Shown piece by piece: positions 10,430-22,000 of a DNA stretch of 64,000 bases. The notes under the pieces were generated by a model. It was not told the origin of the DNA. It saw nothing but the letters and a program-made list of their open reading frames with translations, and did not search any database. The position numbers and the translations under genes are program-made. Origin of the DNA: Leptobrachium leishanense (Eukaryota; Chordata; Amphibia; Anura; Megophryidae); contig CM019063.1 of NCBI GenBank assembly GCA_009667805.1, positions 188,983,661 through 189,047,660 of the forward strand. Direction: 5' to 3'. How positions within the stretch are numbered: the stretch's first letter is position 1; each line of letters starts with the position of its first letter.

Positions 10430-13400
10430 GGGAGCAAACCAGGTGCCCGAAGGTTGAAACCCGCTCCAAAAATCAAGCCAGGATTAAGAGGGCGAGAAGG
10501 CCCAAAGTCTGGCCAACTGCAGAGCCTGCCAGGACTGAAAGAGTCACTCCCTTAGCATCCGGACCTACGTCATGGGGAGGCAATGCACACCCAAAACCTG
10601 CAAGGGCCAAGAAGAAGGCCAGGGTACAACAAACTGGGTCTAAACTTCCTGTTACTACAACCAAGTTTCCTGACCAGCTGATAGGTCCTTCCCCTATTGT
10701 GCCAATCCAAGTGGAGGGAGTCTACACTAAAGCTCTGTTGGACTCAGGGGCTCAAGTGACATTGATTTACCGAGATTTCTATGAGAAACACTTGAAGCAC
10801 ATACCTCTACAGATATTGAAGGATCTGGAAATCTGGGGAATCGGAACTGATAAACTCCCCTATGACGGGTATCTACAGGTGAAGTTGGAGATCGGATCCG
10901 AAGTCATCGAACAGTTCGGAGGTTGTGATGCATTGGCCATTGTGTGTCCTTGGCCTCCAGGGGCAAACAGGAGTTCCATGATAGTGGGGACGAATACTGA
11001 TTTGGTGCGACGTCTCCTGACACCTATCGTGCTGGAAGAAGGTTCTACTAAAGGAGTACACCCAATGTTACGTTCAATCTATCAGAGAATGGTCGAAGAA
11101 CAGAAGGCGCCTGCTGAAGTGGGGCGCCTGTGGAGATTGGAAGGAACAGATAAGGTTCTGCAAGCAGGAGAAGTAACGAGTTTCCGGGCTTCAGTCAAGT
11201 TAAACGGATCGCAACCAGGTCCCTATGTGGTACTGGAAACCGATTTTAATCACGGGAGTGAAGCCGGAGTAGAAGTAATCCCTGAAATAATCTCCACTAA
11301 AGATTTGAAAAGAACACGAGGAAGAGTCTCAGTCAGCGTGTGCAATGTGTCTGATTCTCCAGTAGTCCTTAAAGCACGAATGATTATAGGGCAAGTAGCG
11401 TCTGCTACGCCTCTCTCTCCTACCGATTTAGGAGGGGGAGTGGATAAAGAGATTCCAGATGAAAGATTCTACCCCAAGGATGCTCCCATTTCACCTGAAT
11501 GGAAGAAACGTCTTCAGTCTCAAGTTCTAAAGTGGAGAGAATTGTTCTCGAAAGATGAGTTCGACGTAGGCCTAGCTAAAAGTACTGGGCACCGCATTCG
11601 ATTACAAGAAGTCAAGCCGTTTCGTGAAAGGTCAAGACGAGTTCCGCTGGGAGACTTTGATGATCTGCGAGAACAGCTGAATGAACTGCAAAGAACCAAG
11701 GTGATCCAAGAGTCCAGGAGTCCATACGCATCTCCAATAGTGATGGTCCGGAAGAAGAATGGTTCTGTCCGCCTATGCATAGACTATCGCACGCTGAATC
11801 GGAGAACCATCCCAGACCAATATGCTACTCCTCGGATAGAAGATGCCTTACAGTGTTTGTCTGGAGCAAAATGGTTTAGTGTACTAGACCTGCGAAGTGG
11901 GTATCACCAGATACCAATGCATCCTAAAGACAAAGAGAAGACTGCGTTCATCTGTCCAATGGGGTTCTTTGAATTCAACAGAATGCCTCAAGGCCTTACG
12001 GGGCTCCAGCCACGTTCCAACGGTTAATGGAGAAGATAGTCGGGGACATGAATCTGATCGAAGTATTAGTGTACCTGGATGACATAATTGTGTTCGGGAA
12101 GACTCTGGAAGAACATGAGCAACGTTTGGAGGAGGCTCCATGAAGAGGGATTGAAACTGTCTCTGGAGAAATGTCAATTCTGTCTACCGTCTGTTACGTA
12201 TTTGGGACATGTGGTCTCAGCAGAAGGTGTTTCGACAGATCCTCGGAAGTTGGAGGCCGTAGCTTCTTGGCCTAGACCCCGAAACGTCACTGAACTTAGA
12301 TCTTTCTTGGGGTTCTGTTCCTATTATCGAAGATTTGTAGGAGGATTCACAAAAATAGCTCAACCACTGAACAAACTCCTACAGAAGGAAAGCACAGAAG
12401 AAGGCTGCAAGGTCTCTGACCGAAACCCGTCAGCTCCAGGACGAAGGAAAACTCGAGAGTCCATACAGGGAGAATGGACTAGTCAATGTGAAGGTGCTTT
12501 CTTGAAGCTGAAAGAGAGTCTAACTCGAGCTCCTGTCTTGGCCTACGCAGACCCTCACAAGCCGTATGAGTTACATGTGGATTCCAGCAGAGAAGGTCTA
12601 GGAGGAGTCCTGTATCAAGAGTATGGTGGATTGCTGAGGCCTGTAGCATACGTGAGCCGGAGCCTTACGCCTTCAGAGAAGAACTACCCTACCCACAAGT
12701 TGGAGTTCCTAGTCTTAAAGTGGGCAGTGGTAGACAAGCTAAAGGACTATCTGTATGGAGCCGAGTTTGTGATAAAGACGGATAACAATCCTCTTACCTA
12801 CATCCTTACTACTGCGAAACTGGACGCAACGGGACATCGGTGGTTGGCCTCTCTGTCAGGGTTTCGGTTCAGCCTGAAGTATCGCCCTGGGGTGAATAAT
12901 CGAGATGCTGATGCTTTGTCGAGAAGACCCTACGCTACAGAATGGACTCAGTTAACTCCAGACGGGGTCCAAGCTTTGTGTCAAGGAGCAGAGCGCCGGG
13001 TCAAGGGAGGGATTGAAGCGGAGGCCATAGGAGTCATGGCTGCGGCTGTTCCGGAGTTCTACTGCAACCCTACGCAATTGAGGGATGAAAGTCTACCTAC
13101 CTTTTCAAAACAGGACCTGAAAGCTGATCAGGCCAGAGACCCTTTAATTGCGTTAACCATAAAGGCCCTAACTGCGAACCAGCGTGAAATTCTGCTGACC
13201 AATTCCCCAGATGGAGCCAGATTGGTCTACAAAGAGTGGGAACGGTTGAAGATGTTGGATGGGGTGGTCTACCGAAGGGGCCCCTCAACCAATGCTGAAG
13301 AGACCCAACAGTTATTCCTTCCCACTAAACATAGGGAGAGTGTGCTGCGATCGCTACATGATGAGCATGGACATTTGGGCGCTGAAAGGACTTTTAAGCT

Positions 13401-14888
13401 GGTGCGAGACAGGTTCTATTGGCCTTGCATGAGAGCTGAAGTGGAAAGTTATTGCCATTCATGTCTGAGGTGTATTCAGAGGAAGACCCTACCGACCCGA
13501 ACCGCTCCAATGAGCCATCTGCAGAGTCAGGGACCCATGGATTTAGTGTGCATTGACTTCCTGTGCTTAGAGCCGGATGCTAGTGGGGAAGGGAATATTT
13601 TAATAGTGACTGATCACTTCACCCGTTACGCCCAAGCTTTTTCCACGAAAGACCAACGCGCTCCGACAGTGGCAAAGGTTCTGATGGAAAAGTTCTTTGT
13701 TCACTACGGCCTACCAAGGAGAATACACTCTGATCAGGGTAGAGACTTTGAAAGCCAACTTGTTGGGCAATTGCTGGAACTGTTGGGAATCCAAAAGACC
13801 CGAACTACACCATATCACCCTCAAGGTGATGCTCAGCCTGAAAGGTTCAATCGCACGCTTCTAAATATGCTGGGGACGTTGTCAAACACAGAGAAGCAGA
13901 GCTGGAGTCGTCACATAGCTACGCTAGTACATGCATATAACAGTACGGAGAGTGACGCCACTGGATACTCACCGTACCGTCTTATGTTCGGAAGAGAAGC
14001 TCGACTGCTGGTTGATTTGGCGTTTGGACTATCTCTGGACCAGATGTTGGTAGCTTCCCATAGAAATTATGTGGATAGACTTCGAAAGAATCTGGCCTCT
14101 GCGTTTGAACAGGCCCGTTTGACCTCAGGAAACAGAGAGCAAAGGAACAAACGGAACTATGACTTGAAAGTTCGGATACAGGATGATAGGGTTTTGTTGA
14201 AGAACTTGGGTGCTGCTGCGAGGCAAAAGTTGGCGGATAGATGGAGTTCTCAAGTCTACATTGTCTGCAAGCAACTGCCGGGTCTGCCGGTGTATCAAAT
14301 CCGGCCGGATGGAAAGGCTGGGCCTCTTAAGAACTGGCACCGGAATCTGGCACTCGGTCTCAGCAGACCCGGGCTGTCGAAGAGAGCGAAAGGGACAGTG
14401 AGGAAGAAAGTTTTTGTCTGGACTGGATGCGCCCACCGGAGCCTGAAGAGGTTATCTCGGTTCCTGATCGGTGGGAAAGTAATTTGAGGCCTGAGGCTCC
14501 TGAATTTCAGTTAGAAGTCCCCGAGACTATTGAAATCCCTGTAGTTCCTGAAGCTGAATCTTATGACTACAGTTCTATGCCTTCACTGGAAGGATCATAC
14601 TCCGAAGAGATGTCTGCTCCAGTGGTAGAAAGAAGAATTGAACCCGCGCCTGTAGTACTTCCACCTGAAGGGGAACTGATTGAGCCAGAACCAAAGCGCT
14701 CTGTTCGACCGCCTCAGAGACTCACCTACGACTCACCAGGAAATAGCACTGAAGAGGCCGTCACCACAGTGCGAAGGTTGCCCGAAGTGTCTGCTATGTT
14801 AGCTGAGGTAGCCCAAAGCATGAGTCAACTTGAGGAAGTGTATCTAACCCACTGTATGCTTGCTGCTGAGCCTGTATATGTTACCTAA
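10426..14888 (+). pseudogene. pol: Gypsy copy B pol (protease, reverse transcriptase, RNase H, integrase), damaged
   Basis: Domains run in the order standard for Ty3/Gypsy. Protease has LLDSGAQVTLI near 10735. Reverse transcriptase has LDLRSGYHQIPM near 11886 and YLDDII near 12070. RNase H has ELHVDSSREG near 12570 and TDNNPL near 12778. The integrase zinc finger (H-H-C-C) lies at about 13360-13475, and its catalytic residues are in CIDFL (13547), SDQGRDFE (13730) and PERFNRT (13838). Compared with copies A and C there is a one-base loss near 12000 and an 11-base loss near 12129. The first puts YLDD out of frame and meets a stop at 12025-12027, and the second returns to the original frame. 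A 12-base in-frame loss near 14182 and a loss of roughly 100 bases near 14345 follow. The latter shifts the frame, and the acidic tail continues in another frame to 14888. It is not functional as one protein. Confidence 0.93.
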
Positions 14889-14940
14889 ACTGTGTTGAAA
14901 TGTAATGCAACTGTTGTACCTCCTTGGAGAGACCCAAGAG

Positions 14941-14957
14941 TTCTAGGAGGGGGAGAG
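14941..14957 (+). other. Polypurine tract, copy B
   Basis: TTCTAGGAGGGGGAGAG abuts the 3' LTR and is purine-rich after its first bases. It is the expected primer for plus-strand DNA. The identical tract in reverse lies beside the LTR of copy C (60975-60991). Confidence 0.85.
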
Positions 14958-15959
14958 TGTAGCGCCAGGTTTAATTCCCTGTCGTGGCATTACCTATTTT
15001 TGGCCACCGGAGGGAGACAAGCGCGATGAGAGACATTGAACATTGGGACTACATTTCCCGGCATGCTTTGGGAGCGGACACAGGAAGTGGGTGGGACACA
15101 GACGCTTACATCCTGAGCCTCGTGGAGAGAGCTGGGAGAGCGCGCCAGGGAGTGAGAGGAGCAAGACGCAGTGCAGCAGAACGAGACAGTGACTAGGCCG
15201 GAGCGCAGGCGCGGCCTGACAGAGTTAAAGACCGGGTTATTCAGCCTTATCAGAGGAAGACCCAGTGATTCACCAGACTACCCACGCTGATATTGAGGAA
15301 GCTGGAAGACCCCGAGTTAGGAGTACCGCAGATCGATTGGACAGGGAGAGCAGGCGGTGAGCTGGAGATCTTGCGGCAGGTGCAGAAAGCCAGACAGCGG
15401 ATCCAGTAATCAAGAGAACCCCAGTCCACATCGAGCGGAGAGACGTCCTGGGTCGAGCGGAGCATCAAGTATCTGGCGGATGGGTGAGAGGCCTTCCAGG
15501 CCATTGTGAATATAGAAAGCACGCTGCTGTTTGTTTCCAAAACCCACAGGGCCCCAACTTGACTAGTCGAAGATACCTCGTAAGCAATTCACTAGCCAGT
15601 TGAATATTGTACCCGGGTACCATAACACACACACACACTTACATTCTGGGACATAACCTGTGCGGGACTCACTCCCCAACCTCAAGAAAGGGGGTTAAAG
15701 ATATATATTTTCCTTTTCTTTTCCGCTGCGCATTTCTCGAATTACGAAGCATTGTATTTCTTTTCCGCTGCGCGTTTCCCGCATTACGAAGTACTGTAAA
15801 TATATATATGAACACCGTGTTATTCATTATATGCCATTTATTCTAGTAAACTATATAATTTATAAAATCCACAACGGTGCTGGAGTATATTTATTCCCTA
15901 GTGTGGGGAGACTGACCCGAGGTTCAATTTCAGCGGCTCCTCCGGGAGTGAGCGCTACA
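14958..15959 (+). repeat. 3' LTR of Gypsy copy B
   Basis: 1,002 bp from TGTAGCGCCAGG to GAGCGCTACA, colinear with 8043-9044 without length change. About 19 substitutions separate them by eye, several at CpG positions. It is followed by the target copy GTAT and the N-terminal part of the Tc1 transposase. Confidence 0.95.
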
Positions 15960-16493
15960 GTATGTTTAACATCTTTGCAATCTTCTTATAGCCATTGCCC
16001 TTCCTGTGAAGAGTAATCACCTCTTCTCTTGTCTTCCTGGACCATTCTCTTGACTTCACCATGTTTGTAACCACACCAGTAAATGTCTAGAAGGAACTGA
16101 GTATCACAGTCAGACCGCAAAATTTCCACTCGCCTGCTCGCATATGGCGAGTGGAAATTAGCTGCGGGCAAGTGGGGCAGATTGAACCGTCGGGCCCGCG
16201 AGTTGCTCAGACCCGGATTAGTGGTCCGCCGCCTCCTTGCTTCTCAGCTCCGGTATCGGACTCTTGGAGTCCGAATCCGGAGCTGACCGATCATGGCTAC
16301 CCCCTCCCGCGCGGCTTGTGAGGATTGCGAGGGTCACCTGCCCACCCACGTGATGCATCGCACACACTGCTGCGAGTCGACGACGCATCACGTGGGTGGG
16401 TCAGGTGATGCGTGGGAGGGGCGGCACCAACCCAGCCTCCGTGCTGCAGCACCTCTGACTTGGTAGGTGACTGCTGAAGGGAGGGGTAGGGGG

Positions 16494-16840
16494 TTAAAGG
16501 AGAGGAAAATGTAGGAAGAGGGGGAAAAGAAAGCGAGGAGTGAAAGAATGAGAAAGGGGGGAAAGGGGTAAAAAGAATGATAGGGATAAGAATGAGAATG
16601 AAGGGGAAAAAGAAAGGTGAAAAGAATGAGAATGAAGGGGAAAAAGAAAGGTGAAAAGAATGAGAATGAGGTGAAACAAATGAGAATGAAGGGGAAAAAG
16701 AAAGGTGAAAAGAATGAGAATGAGGTGAAACAAATGAGAATGAAGGGGAAAAAGAAAGGTGAAAAGAATGAGAATGAGGGGATATAATTAGAATGAGGGG
16801 GGGAAAGAAAGGGGTAAAAAGAATAAGAGGGGTGAAAAAC
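16494..16840. repeat. Purine-rich tandem array
   Basis: Repeats built on GAAAGGTGAAAAGAATGAGA and GAATGAAGGGGAAAAA, with units of about 37 to 60 bp. At least three nearly identical blocks occur between 16600 and 16790. One strand is almost pure purine. The long open frame on the opposite strand is a by-product of this low-complexity sequence. Confidence 0.8.
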
Positions 16841-16854
16841 AGGCAGTGGAGCTC

Positions 16855-17350
16855 TGATACGCTCCTACACACTGCACATTATTGTGAGCTATGGCTGTGA
16901 TGCTCTGATACACTTATACACACTGCACCTTGCTGCATCAGAGCACCACAGCAATAAAACTCACAGTAATGTGCCGTGTGTATGAATGTGAGTTTTATTA
17001 CTGTGGCGCTCTGTGATACAGTAATGTGCCGTGTGTATGAGCGTATCACTGAGCTCCACAGTAATAAAACTCACGCTCATACACACGGCACATTACTTTG
17101 AGTTTTATCACTGTGGAGCTTTGTGATGTGCCATGTGTATGAGTTTATCACAGAGTTCCACAGTAATAAAACTCACGTTCATACACACTGCACATTGCTG
17201 TGAGATTTCTATTGCTGTGGAGCTCTGTGATACAGTAATGTGCGCTGTGCATGAGCGTATCACAGAGCTACATAGCAATAAAACTCACATTAATGTGCAG
17301 TGTGTATGACCGTGAGTTATATTGCTGTTGAGCTCTGCGATACTCTCATA
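16855..17350. repeat. Cluster of alternating inverted repeats
   Basis: Two motifs, GTAATAAAACTCAC and TGTGATACAGTAATGTG, recur in both orientations about every 60-75 bp, together with CATACACACGGCACATTAC. Adjacent copies are mostly inverted, so the segment could fold as a row of long hairpins. Around eight half-units can be counted. Confidence 0.75.
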
Positions 17351-17459
17351 CACGCCACACATTATTTTTCTTTGTTTAAACTGCTTTTTGTTAATTATAA
17401 TTAAATAATAATTTAAGAGAGTGTGTTTAGGGGCAGATTTAAAGGTAAGGGTTGGGTTA

Positions 17460-17885
17460 GGCTAGGGTCAGACTAACGCATTTTTCACGTTGTCCGTGAA
17501 AATGTGCGTTCGAAGAATGGACGTATTTTTTCACGGAATACGCAATAGAGGTCATACTATGCGCAGTTTCATCCGTGATTTTGTATGGATCATCAATAAA
17601 AACACTTCTTGCATCTGGACGTTATGTTGGCCGGACATTAGCAGCGTCTGATGTCTCCAATTCACGCACACACGCCGCTAGCGGACGCAGCGCACTCTGT
17701 ACGTCAGTACTAGTGGTTTAACGTTCTCGAAAAAATGCGTTCATTTTCCACTTGCGTTGCGCAGCCGGACTTTTGTGCGACCGTACATCGTATATTGGCC
17801 GTCATTGCCCGGCATCTGCTGCTAGTGCGGCCGTGATTAAGTGCGCCAGAACGCACGTTCGCACTGCCTCAGTCTGACCCTAGCC
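17460..17885. mobile_element. Harbinger-like MITE, GGCTAGGGTCAGAC ends
   Basis: Terminal inverted repeats GGCTAGGGTCAGAC and GTCTGACCCTAGCC with TTA on both sides (17457-17459, 17886-17888). Length is 426 bp, with no coding capacity. The related hAT-like copy at 37558-37727 reads GGGGTTAGGTGGGGCAACT without this insert, an independent view of the empty site. It resembles 19506-19954 and 28654-29120. Confidence 0.88.
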
Positions 17886-18548
17886 TTAGGTGGGGCAACT
17901 GGTGGCGAGTAACTCTTAAGGCCTGGCTAGTAGCTCAGGACCTGAAATTTTGAGCCCTGATCACAGTCATTTTAAAGCTGCCTAATTGGTGCTTATTATG
18001 CTTTATTGCTGCTCCGTGACATCCACAGGTGTTTTCAATACCTGATTGAAAACACTTGAATGAACCTCTGTTCTTCAGAGTGGTAGTCTTTAAGGGGTTG
18101 AATAATTGTGTCAATGAAGAATTCACAAAAGAAACATTTACTACTGTATTACAAAACCAATTGATGTCATTTTAGTTGCATATGGTTCTTTAAAAAGTCC
18201 TTGTAGGATTTCATTCTGAATACAATTACAAATGTACACTAAATTCCGTAAAACCCTTTACAGCATTGGGGGTTGAATAATTTTGAACACAACTGTATAC
18301 TCAAATTGATTTTGATAGGCGCAAAAACTTAACGGGAGACAATTGTGGTTCTTAATTCTGATTGGCTGAATCGCGTGAAAAAACAGTCTGCCCACCGATT
18401 TCTGCGCGCAACGTTAATGTGCGCGTTATCGCGCGTATATTTTATGCGCGATATGGTCGGACGGATGAAAAAATGCGCTCGGATTGTAATACCAGCGTTA
18501 ATTTACGCGCGGTAAAGTTTAACGCTGCATGCAAAAAAAGAGCCCTTA

Positions 18549-18870
18549 TTGTTCAATTTTTTTGGACGTTTTACATTTATTTGAAAATGTTGTACTAGGT
18601 AGGGATATTTAGACTTCTCTCATTTTCAAGTATGTCCTGGCATTGAAATGTTGTGTGCTATGCAAGTACAAATAGCTAGGTGTCTTGCCTAAGGACACTT
18701 GCTGGTGAGGTCTTCTGACAAGGATCAGAAACTGCTTTCCACTATTGTAGAGCAGAGATATGCTGGTGAGGTTGAATCTGCTTCTCCACACTTGTAAGAC
18801 AGAGATGTTGCCACCATGTTACACAGCCGATATTATGCAGTAGGCAATTATATACTTTTAGACATCTTGC
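18549..18870. repeat. Dispersed repeat fragment, unclassified
   Basis: The segment GACTTCTCTCATTTTCAAGT followed by ATGTCCTGG (near 18613-18642) recurs with few changes near 42035-42061. Two TTGCC(T/C)AAGGACAC motifs lie at about 18682 and 18868. This looks like an old interspersed repeat whose class I cannot give. Confidence 0.4.
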
Positions 18871-19505
18871 CCAAGGACACTTTCTACAGAAGTGCTCTGA
18901 GTGGGTTTTTAAATTGCATTTCCACAGTTGTATACCAGTAATGTTACTTATGATGCTATATTTTAACACCAACATTTGATAGAGAAAATATAGAAAGGAG
19001 ACTCCTGACAAGAGTAGGGGCTACAGTCCAAGCTAGGGATGAGTCGAACACCCCTATGTTTGGGTCGCATTTGAACTCGAACAATTTCCAAATTTCAAGT
19101 TCGGACGCGAACACGATCCGAACTCAATGCAAGTCAACGGGACTCGAAAGTTCGATTTATAGAGTGGCCTGCAAGAGAGCATATATGCAAGATATTTGCC
19201 ATAAAAGGTGTATGGGGGTCCGGGTAGTGCCCTGGGGGACAGGAAACAAGGAAAAAACGTTTAAAAGAAAGACGTTTTTAAAGGAACAGTGATTTTTCCA
19301 TGAAATAAAGGTTAAGAATAAAAACAAAAAATTACTTCAAATATCGTACCTAGGAGGTCCCCATAACCTGCCCGTGAAGTGGCGGATTTGTCGGATGTAT
19401 AGAAATATTTAAAAAGAAAAAAAATGACATTTCAAATGACGGTAAATGTTTTTCCTTTAAACAACTGCTTGGGGCGGCAGCCTGTATGAAAAAGGAGACG
19501 TTTTA

Positions 19506-19954
19506 GGCTGGGGTCAGACGAGCGTGATTTCTACGGACTGTACGTCCGTGCAGTACGGACATCGTCAGTACGGATGACGCAGTAGTGGTCACACAGTCCG
19601 TTTTTTCACTGAAGTTATTTTTTGACGGATGTAGGAGGGGAAAATAAATTACAATGAAAAAACATTCTGTCCGTCAAAAATGCTGGACGTATAAATGCAG
19701 TCCGTCTGACCATGCTCCATCACTCACACACAAAACTATGCGGACGTTGTGGACGTGGCGCACTCCGCACGTCCGTTCTAGCAGTATTACGTTCTTGCCT
19801 AACCTGCGTCCGTTTGCCGCGGCCGTTGTGCGTCCGCAGTTCAGTGCGGACGTACTTCATGTGTCAGGCTCCAATGGACTTACTTTCATGCTATCACGGA
19901 CGTACTTTTAGGCGCAATCACGGACGTGAACACTACGCTCGTCTGACCCCAGCC
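19506..19954. mobile_element. Harbinger-like MITE, GGCTGGGGTCAGACGAGC ends
   Basis: Long inverted ends (GGCTGGGGTCAGACGAGCGTG against its complement, with one small interruption) and TTA on both sides (19503-19505, 19955-19957). The interior has many GGACGT/ACGTCC motifs. It is 449 bp and noncoding. Good end conservation suggests it is younger than the related copy at 28654. Confidence 0.88.
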
Positions 19955-20734
19955 TTAGGACACGCAGAACAAGTTTAGTGATTTTTTGGCTAAATTATGG
20001 TGAAACCTATGCAGGCTTTGGATGAAAGTAACAACAGGTGCATTAAAATTGGGCCTTTGGTTCCAGCTAGTGCCTTCACACCGTAACCCCTCTGAGGTAT
20101 TGTGGAAGAGTGCAGGGGTGGACTCTGCATTCAAATATTAAAATGATTGGAATCTGGTACATGCGTCAGTGTCAGTGCACCCAAATATTGGGCCTTTGGT
20201 GCCAGCTAGTGCCTTCACACCGTAACCCCTCTGAGGTATTGTGGAAGAGTGCAGTGGTGGACTCTGCATTCAAATATTAAAATGATTGGAATAGCTTCAC
20301 ACGACGCGCCGGTGTATGCAGCGTCTAACAGCGTGGGAGACGGGAGGCTGCGCTTGTTGGTGGATCCAGGAATCAGGTGTGTAATAGAAAGAAAAAAAAA
20401 GGGGTTTATTTTATGTTCCTTGGGATATTTAAAAATGTCCTCGGATTTTATTTTTTTTAGAAATGTGTTGCCTTACCTTAGCCTGGTGGTCAGTCAGTGG
20501 AGGCTCCCTGGATCCTGGTTGTGGGGGGGGGTCTGCCGTGACTGCAGGTGCAGTGGCTCCCTCCCTGCGCCGCCTCTCTGCCACATGCACCCGCCGGCCA
20601 GACCGCACAGTCGCAGCTCTGTCATCTGGCGGCCGCATGCTCCTCAAGGGATCCCTGGGAGGCCCCGGTGGGCTGCCCTCTACAGTGCCTGATTAGAGGG
20701 CCTCGTCTGCCTGTTGTTTTAGCAGCAAGATTGT

Positions 20735-20870
20735 TTTATCCCATAGGCTTAAATGTTAAAAATATTCTAGTTTTAATTCAATATCTAATAAACCGTTGCT
20801 TATAATATTCTGCAGTAAAGAGTCTCTTTATTTTTAGATTTTTTAGGATTTTTTATGCATTTTGTAAAAA
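20735..20870 (+). repeat. Sequence block shared with the AGGGTTATTC MITE family
   Basis: TCCCATAGGCTTAAATGTTA and the following text through CTGCAGTAAAGAGTCTC match 5450-5560 inside MITE copy 1 and, in reverse, 59165-59280 inside copy 5. Here the block sits inside an unrelated hAT element. It contains AATAAA, but I have no evidence that it ends transcripts. Confidence 0.65.
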
Positions 20871-21120
20871 AAATTAAAATTTTTATTTTTCGAACTTTTT
20901 GCGAACGGCATGGAAATTCGAAGTTGGCCTAACGGGCAATGTTCAAATCGAACTCATGTTCGGATCGAACCGCCAGCCCATCCCTAGTCCAAGCCTGGCA
21001 TAACCCTAACCAGAGTGCTGGCATACTTTCCAGAGTCTATGGTGTATACCATCAAGTGTATTGAGTTACTAAGTTTACCAGAGTTCTGGAAAAGTTTGCA
21101 CCAGGCTTGGACTGTAGCCC

Positions 21121-21996
21121 AAAGTGCTCTTAAGAAATATTTTAACGGCGATCTAGTTACTGTATTGGAGAAAAATCTAAATCAGACAGAGATATGGAAG
21201 CAGAAATCAGAATGACCAGCAAGGAAACTGTAAGGTTACTCTGGAGCATGGTGCAACCATGGCACTGGATTATACGGGCACATCTTACAGAATTTTGTTA
21301 TATGAGGAAGCTTTTTCTGTGTGATCAGCATTGGAATTTCTACTATGGATACAACTATCAGGTAGAGAAAGGAAGGGAAGCTCCAATAGAGAAGCAAAAT
21401 CTGTAGTTAGCTATACAAGCCAATCATAGTAGCTGAAGATCAGCTTGGTATGTCATTGCCTTTACGCTCCCTACATATATGAATTTTCTAACATGAACAG
21501 ATAGTAAAATCCAAAACCTTAGGAAAACTAAGATTTGGCAAGAATAACAGAAAAAGAAAGAAACAAGGTAAGTCCTATAATGATAAAATGAATCACAATA
21601 GTGTGTACCCACAAACTTAAGAAACCTAAAAAAGGATAAAATGCACAGATAGTATTGTAGAAATATCACTACTCCAAGGAATCGCTCCTACTGGGACTGC
21701 TGCACTCTCTGGTCTCCACATCCCCCTGAATTGTAGGATAGGGAAGGCTGCCCCCAGACAGGAACAAAATACTCCCAAGTGAACATAAAGGGCACTATTC
21801 CCTATGTGAACGCTAACGTTTGCGTTCGGATATGTAAGTGTTATCACTAGGATAAGTGACTTTAACGCATGTCTCCCATATTATCTTCCTGACGCCAAAC
21901 CCATAGGAAATCACAAAACAAAAACAAAACAGTTTTTTTTATTTATTTAATATATATATATTTTTTTCCCTCTGGCCTATCCAACAATACCAAACA
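21121..21996. other. No gene or repeat recognised
   Basis: AT-rich sequence with only short accidental open frames. 21946-21967 is a short TA/T-rich tract. The last four bases (21997-22000) are the TTAA before the next element. Confidence 0.4.
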
Positions 21997-22000
21997 TTAA

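Larger units (their letters stand above)
16111..17959. mobile_element. hAT-like nonautonomous element rich in palindromes
   Basis: The left end reads CAGACCGCAAAATTTCC and the right end GAAATTTTGAGCCCTG. The element is flanked by the 8-bp duplication ATCACAGT (16103-16110 and 17960-17967), the hAT signature. It sits between the tip and the start codon of Tc1 element 1. The interior has a chain of hairpins (GCGAGTGG pair at 16120-16160, GGACTC/GAGTCC near 16256-16275, ACGTGATGC/GCATCACGT near 16345-16400). A purine-rich tandem array, a palindromic repeat cluster and an inserted MITE follow. A 170-bp copy with the same ends lies at 37558-37727. No transposase frame is present. Confidence 0.88.
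19034..20986. mobile_element. Nonautonomous hAT element, TAGGGATGAG ends
   Basis: The ends read TAGGGATGAGTCGAACACCC and CCAGCCCATCCCTA, flanked by a perfect 8-bp duplication GTCCAAGC (19026-19033, 20987-20994). The first 200 bp and two units of an internal repeat (GTGGAAGAGTGCAG..., near 20103 and 20241) match the large hAT at 29459-36331, which probably supplied the transposase. In place of a transposase it carries a GC-rich segment (about 20290-20700) of unknown origin and a block shared with another MITE family (20735-20870). A Harbinger-like MITE is nested at 19506-19954. Confidence 0.9.
19018..21120. mobile_element. Short inverted-repeat element split by a hAT insertion
   Basis: The left part is 19018-19033 and the right part 20995-21120. 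The outer ends read GGGCTACAGTCCAAGCCTGG and its complement. Without the hAT element and its duplicated 8 bp the element is about 140 bp. It has no coding capacity. No convincing target duplication is seen around it. Confidence 0.6.

Noticed and set aside
10473..10664. Minus-strand frames opposite gag and pol
   Set aside because: Antisense shadows of the element's coding strand.
16297..16872. 191-codon minus-strand open frame rich in Phe, Ser and Pro
   Set aside because: It is the translation of a purine-rich tandem array; no domain and strict repeat periodicity.
20429..20805. Several overlapping GC-rich frames that might be a host exon
   Set aside because: They overlap in many frames, lie inside a nonautonomous hAT element and show no splice sites or motif.
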